Positions 60,571 to 64,000 of a stretch of DNA of 64,000 bases are shown piece by piece. The translations under genes were made by a program, and so were the position numbers. The notes under the pieces are model-generated. The model worked only from the letters and a program-made list of their open reading frames with translations. It ran no database searches and had not been told where the DNA came from. Position 1 is the first letter of the stretch; the number at the start of each line of letters is the position of its first letter. This DNA is from Alphaproteobacteria bacterium (GTDB lineage Bacteria > Pseudomonadota > Alphaproteobacteria > Micropepsales > Micropepsaceae), in NCBI GenBank assembly GCA_019245415.1, contig JAFARO010000004.1, positions 124,001 to 188,000 of the forward strand, in the 5' to 3' direction.

Positions 60571-61901
60571 GGCGTAAGCTCGAAGACTACACCGGGCGGG
60601 GAATTGGTCCCCGGCACCTTGTGATGGCCGCCATAGACCGTGGTGCCAAAGAGGTTTCCGGCGTTGTCGGACGTCACCCCCGCCTCGCTGTGATTTCCGT
60701 CCAGGCACGACGGCGGGTATGTCGCGCAGAAGCTGTAGAGTGCCTCCATCGTGTTGCCGTTCCAACGATAGACCGCCCCGCCCCGGCCGTTCAGACCGCC
60801 GCTTCCCGATGTCGCGATGATGTTGCCCGACCCATCCATGAAAAGGCTCGATTGCGGATTCATGCCCTCCGCGCAGGTGCCGCAGAACAGGTGCAGCGGC
60901 ACATAGGTCGACGATGCGCCATTGGGCACGATCTTGTAGAGCACGCCCTGAAAGTTGTCCCCGCCGCTATCGGTCTGGCCGAACAGATTGCCGGCACTGT
61001 CCATGATCACGCCCCCAACAGGAAGTTCACCGTCGGCGCAACCGCTCTCAGCGCAGAAGGAATAGAGTCGCGCGAAGTTCCAGCTGCCGCCGGCCACGGG
61101 CGCGAGTTCGAAGGCGGTGCCCCTTTGGTTGTCGCCGCCGTCATAGGCCGTGCCGAACAGATTGCCCGCGCCGTCGAGCCACAATGGACCGGTCGGGCTC
61201 GCGCCGTCCGAACAATCGGTTGGACAGAAGGCATAGAGCACGGTTTCGTTCCAGTATTGCGATTTGCTGGGCGTGAGGGAGAAGACGGCGCCGGCATCGC
61301 CTCCTCCGCCGCCGCCATGCTGCGTCGTGCCGTAGAGGGGCGAGACACCGTCATAAGGCGCGCCCGATGAGGCACCGGCGTAGGTGAGTCCGTTGGGAGC
61401 GGCGCCGTCGAGGCAGCTCTTGCCGCCGTTCACCGAGCAGAAATTGTAGAGCACTTTGAAGCTATAGCCCCCGCTGCCGCTGGGTTTGAGGCGAAAGACG
61501 ACGCCCCAGCCATTCGCACCGCCATAGACCGTGGTGCCATATAGTTTTCCTGCCGTGTCGATGATCAAGTCCGATTGGGGCATGTTTCCATCCGCGCAGG
61601 TCGCTTGTGCGCAGAAATTGTGCAGCACATGAAAAGTCCATCCGCTCCCGTTCGGAGAAAGCCTGAAGACGGTGCCGCCGCTGCCGCTATCGTGAAATTT
61701 GCCGCTACCGCCCAGCAATGTGGTGCCATAGATATTGCCTGCACCGTCGCGCAGCAGCCGGGCGCGGGGCCAGTATCCGTCAGGGCAGGTGGCTTTGGCG
61801 CAGAAATTGTGCAGAACCTTGTAGGTCGAGGCCGAGCTCGGCATGGCGCAGACCGGCGCGGCGAGCGCGAGAGCGATCATGGCAACGCGAATTGAGCGCA
61901 T
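60567..61901 (-). CDS. Secreted GloVer tandem-repeat protein with paired cysteines
   Basis: A 444-residue exported protein (signal peptide to about residue 24, MPSSAS). The rest is seven tandem repeats of ~50-60 residues. Each has a hydrophobic strand ending in Phe-Cys, a second Cys 3-8 residues later followed by x-Asp/Glu-Gly (or Asp-Gly), and a GN-L-F/Y-GTT-x-x-GG turn, such as GNIYGTTLLGG, GKLYGTTVYGG and GNLFGTTVYGG. This matches the GloVer (TIGR03803) repeat, a probable beta-propeller. The regular Cys pair in every repeat suggests one disulfide per blade. The function is unknown; a cell-surface or secreted binding role is likely. Confidence 0.85.
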   Translation of the reverse strand: MRSIRVAMIALALAAPVCAMPSSASTYKVLHNFCAKATCPDGYWPRARLLRDGAGNIYGTTLLGGSGKFHDSGSGGTVFRLSPNGSGWTFHVLHNFCAQATCADGNMPQSDLIIDTAGKLYGTTVYGGANGWGVVFRLKPSGSGGYSFKVLYNFCSVNGGKSCLDGAAPNGLTYAGASSGAPYDGVSPLYGTTQHGGGGGGDAGAVFSLTPSKSQYWNETVLYAFCPTDCSDGASPTGPLWLDGAGNLFGTAYDGGDNQRGTAFELAPVAGGSWNFARLYSFCAESGCADGELPVGGVIMDSAGNLFGQTDSGGDNFQGVLYKIVPNGASSTYVPLHLFCGTCAEGMNPQSSLFMDGSGNIIATSGSGGLNGRGGAVYRWNGNTMEALYSFCATYPPSCLDGNHSEAGVTSDNAGNLFGTTVYGGHHKVPGTNSPPGVVFELTP

Positions 61902-62016
61902 GGCAGCCTCGCAATTCCCGTGAGGACGGCCTCAGCCTAGCGCCTAGCGCCCCCTTCGTCATCGCCGCTGCTTCGTCCTAATATGATGTCGAGTGATTTG
62001 CAGGACGCGAGGGGCG

Positions 62017-62442
62017 ATGTCGTTTTCGGAACGGATTTCGCCGCTGCTGGGGCGGCTGGCTTTGGCGTGGTTTTTTCTGGCGGCAGCGGTCCGGATGGGC
62101 AGCGATTGGGACACCCAGGTGGAGCTGCTCGCCATGGCTCATCTGCCGGCGCCGCCGGTGCTGCTTGCGCTCTCGCTGATCGTGATGGTCTTGGGAGGCC
62201 TCTCGCTGCTCTTCGGGTTCCACGCGCGCCATGGTGCGGTCCTGCTCTTCGGCTTCACCGCGCTGGTGACGGTGCTGATGCAGGATTATTGGCATGTGGC
62301 CAATGTCGTCGAGCGAGCCACGCGCTATGAGATTTTCGCCCGCAATGTCGCGATCGCCGGAGGACTGTTGATGATCGTCGGCATGGGGGCCGGGCCATTC
62401 GCGCTCGACAACCGCGCCGCGGGGCAGAAGAAGAAACGCTAG
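62017..62442 (+). CDS. DoxX-like membrane protein
   Basis: A 141-residue protein with four hydrophobic helices. It has the DoxX-type beginning ISPLLGRLALAWFFLAAAVRMG and a conserved MQDYWH segment near residue 87. DoxX proteins are small membrane proteins linked to oxidative stress or quinone chemistry in various bacteria. The ATG at 62017 follows GAGGGG and starts eight codons later than the longest frame. The basic tail QKKKR is cytoplasmic. Its end overlaps the convergent GNAT gene by 4 bases. Confidence 0.8.
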   Translation: MSFSERISPLLGRLALAWFFLAAAVRMGSDWDTQVELLAMAHLPAPPVLLALSLIVMVLGGLSLLFGFHARHGAVLLFGFTALVTVLMQDYWHVANVVERATRYEIFARNVAIAGGLLMIVGMGAGPFALDNRAAGQKKKR

Positions 62443-62987
62443 ACCTTCGCGGGGGCCACAGCCGCGCCGGCGGCGCAGACCGGATCGTCGATGCGCGCGC
62501 GGCGCACGTCGCCCCGCAAATTCTCGAGCGCCTCCTTCTGGAGCCCCAGCCCAAGAATTCGTGCCGGATCGACCGGTCCGGGAAAGCGCACGCTGCCGCG
62601 CGGCAATTTCGCGAAGCCGACGCGGGCGTAATAGGGCTCGTCGCCCACAAGGATGATGCTGGCGTGTCCGAGCACGCGCGCTCTCTCGATGCCGCGGCGC
62701 ATAAGATCGATGCCGATCCCGCGGCCGCGCAGTCCCTGTTTCACGGCGAGCGGGCCGAGCAGCAGCGACGATGCATCGCCCACCGCGATCGGCCAGAACC
62801 GCACCGAGCCTACCAGCTCCGCGTTCTCGACGGCGACAAACCCGAGTTCCGAAACCGGCTGGACACCTTCGCGCAGGCGATAGGCCGATTTGGCGTGGCG
62901 GCCCGGCCCGAAGGCGTCATTGTCGAGCGCGAGCACAGCGCCCGCGTCGCCGGGTTCCTCCGGCCTGATCTCCCATCCCGCCGCCAT
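62439..62987 (-). CDS. GNAT-family N-acetyltransferase
   Basis: A 182-residue acetyltransferase of the YhbS type. The acetyl-CoA-binding motif is LLGPLAVKQGLRGRGIGIDLMRRGIERAR (block at about 74-102), followed by SIILVGDEPYYARVGFAKLP. The acceptor is unknown. It is divergent from an SDR gene 38 bases away and convergent with the DoxX-like gene. Confidence 0.87.
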   Translation of the reverse strand: MAAGWEIRPEEPGDAGAVLALDNDAFGPGRHAKSAYRLREGVQPVSELGFVAVENAELVGSVRFWPIAVGDASSLLLGPLAVKQGLRGRGIGIDLMRRGIERARVLGHASIILVGDEPYYARVGFAKLPRGSVRFPGPVDPARILGLGLQKEALENLRGDVRRARIDDPVCAAGAAVAPAKV

Positions 62988-63025
62988 CGTGCTAGCCTTG
63001 TCCCTTCGATGACGGAGGTAATCCC

Positions 63026-63943
63026 ATGGGCGTGCTCGCTGGCAAGGTCGTTCTGGTCACCGGAGGTGCGAACGGCATCGGCAAGGAATGCGCCCTGCTC
63101 GCGGCGCGCGAAGGCGCCAAAGTCGTCGTCAACGATCTGGGCGGCGGCGCCGGTGGCGGCGACGCGGGCTCCGCCGGTCCGGCGGAAGAGGTCGCCGCGC
63201 AGATCCGCAAGGAGGGCGGCGAGGCGGTGTCCAATTCCGACAGCGTCTCGAACCGCAAGGGCGTAGCCCAGATGATCGAACAGGCAATGGACACCTATCA
63301 GGGCCTGCACGCGATCATCAGCCCCGCCGGCATTCTGCGCGACAAGATGTTTCACAAGATGAGCGACGAGGAATGGGACATCGTCGTCGATGTGCACCTG
63401 AACGGCAGCTACAATATCTGCCGCGCCGCGATCAACCATTTCCGCGATCAGGAAGACGGCTCCTTCGTCCTCTTCACCTCGACCAGCGGTCTGATCGGCA
63501 ATATAGGGCAGGCGAACTACGCCGCGGCGAAGATGGGCATCGTGGGACTGTCACGCATCGTCGCGATGGAGGGGGTGCAGAAGAACGTCCGCTCGAACGT
63601 CATCGCGCCGTTCGCCTGGTCGCGTCTGATCGCGACGATCCCGATCAAGGACGAGGCCTCGGCCAGGCGCGTCGAGCGCATGAAGAACCACATGCGCGCC
63701 GACCAAGTGGCGCAGTTGGCCGTGGCGCTCGCCTCGCCGGTCACCAAGGACGTCTCGGGGCAGATTTTCGTCGCGCGAGGCAACGAAATCTTCTTGATGA
63801 GCCAGCCGCGCCCGGTTCGGGGGCTGGCGCGGGTCGAGGGCTGGACGCCGCAGACCATTGCCGAGCATGCCATGCCTGCCCTCAAGCCGAGTTTCTTCGA
63901 TCTCGGCGCCACGACCAGCGTATTTGGCTGGGACCCCGTGTGA
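63026..63943 (+). CDS. Short-chain dehydrogenase/reductase, 3-hydroxyacyl-type
   Basis: A 305-residue SDR of the type related to the dehydrogenase half of peroxisomal multifunctional enzymes. It has VTGGANGIGKECALLAAREGAKVVVNDLGG, AGILRDKMFHKMSDEEWD, TSTSGLIGNIGQANYAAAKMG (Tyr-x3-Lys) and SNVIAPFAWSR. The C-terminal ~60 residues (MSQPRPVRGLARVEGWTPQTI) are typical of this group. It probably acts on CoA-bound hydroxy compounds. The ribosome site GGAGG lies just upstream of the ATG. A strong terminator follows. Confidence 0.9.
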   Translation: MGVLAGKVVLVTGGANGIGKECALLAAREGAKVVVNDLGGGAGGGDAGSAGPAEEVAAQIRKEGGEAVSNSDSVSNRKGVAQMIEQAMDTYQGLHAIISPAGILRDKMFHKMSDEEWDIVVDVHLNGSYNICRAAINHFRDQEDGSFVLFTSTSGLIGNIGQANYAAAKMGIVGLSRIVAMEGVQKNVRSNVIAPFAWSRLIATIPIKDEASARRVERMKNHMRADQVAQLAVALASPVTKDVSGQIFVARGNEIFLMSQPRPVRGLARVEGWTPQTIAEHAMPALKPSFFDLGATTSVFGWDPV

Positions 63944-63952
63944 GATGCGAAA

Positions 63953-63983
63953 ACGCCCTCTCTCGGATGAGAGAGGGCGTTTC
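63953..63983 (+). terminator. Intrinsic terminator after the last SDR gene
   Basis: ACGCCCTCTCT and AGAGAGGGCGT form a perfect 11-base stem around a CGGATG loop, preceded by AAA and followed by TTCG. It begins 10 bases after the stop codon of the SDR gene. The flanking A and T runs are short, so it may also work for a gene arriving from the right. Confidence 0.85.
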
Positions 63984-64000
63984 GAACGCGTCCGAGGTTA

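Overview
The window reads as chromosomal DNA from a free-living, high-GC Gram-negative alphaproteobacterium. The strongest markers are a full-length CtrA cell-cycle regulator divergent from flagellar fliI-fliJ, a split F1 operon (atpHAGDC), a Usg-family protein and a Kdo hydroxylase (so LPS is present). GloVer-repeat, TolB/TPR and HSDL2-type proteins and a Tat-exported tyrosinase would suit a Caulobacterales, Rhizomicrobium or Micropepsaceae-like soil lineage, but that placement is inference. No prophage, insertion sequence, integrase, rRNA or tRNA was seen.

Layout. 0-2.5 kb: the 3' part of an MsbA-type ABC exporter and a paraoxonase-like lactonase. 2.5-6.6 kb: a minus-strand operon of TonB receptor, YfiR-like periplasmic protein, CHASE8-type histidine kinase and CheY-like regulator. 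6.8-20.9 kb: a surface-glycan region with two sulfotransferases, a methyltransferase, a deacetylase-like protein, a GSCFA (SGNH-like) protein, a TPR protein, a UDP-glucuronate epimerase and two TPR-glycosyltransferases. 20.9-23.7 kb: a di-iron protein and a TolB/TPR membrane protein. 23.7-28.8 kb: the F1 ATP synthase operon, whose two larger gaps each hold a long imperfect inverted repeat built from short units. 29-35.3 kb: housekeeping genes (HxlR/FMN reductase, peroxiredoxin, QueF, Tag, VOC, YgfZ, dihydroorotase). 35.3-42 kb: a palindromic repeat, Usg, an AcuI-like reductase, a LysE exporter, a tyrosinase with a small secreted partner, nitronate monooxygenase and a YegD-type Hsp70. 42-51.9 kb: a TetR/DUF2306 pair, KdoO, a degenerate nuclease-like protein, an HSDL2-type SDR, an MBL hydrolase, a YceI-b561-YceI operon, Sua5/TsaC and a D-2-hydroxyacid dehydrogenase. 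51.9-56.9 kb: a minus-strand run of a proteasome-fold Ntn-hydrolase-like protein, a small unknown protein, FKBP and a GH17-GT2 glucan synthase. 57-64 kb: an SDR, ctrA, fliI-fliJ, a GloVer-repeat protein, a DoxX-like protein, a GNAT and another SDR.

Two loci look least described. One is the Ntn-hydrolase-like gene with its tightly linked small partner. The other is the TPR-glycosyltransferase/sulfotransferase/GSCFA surface-glycan cluster.
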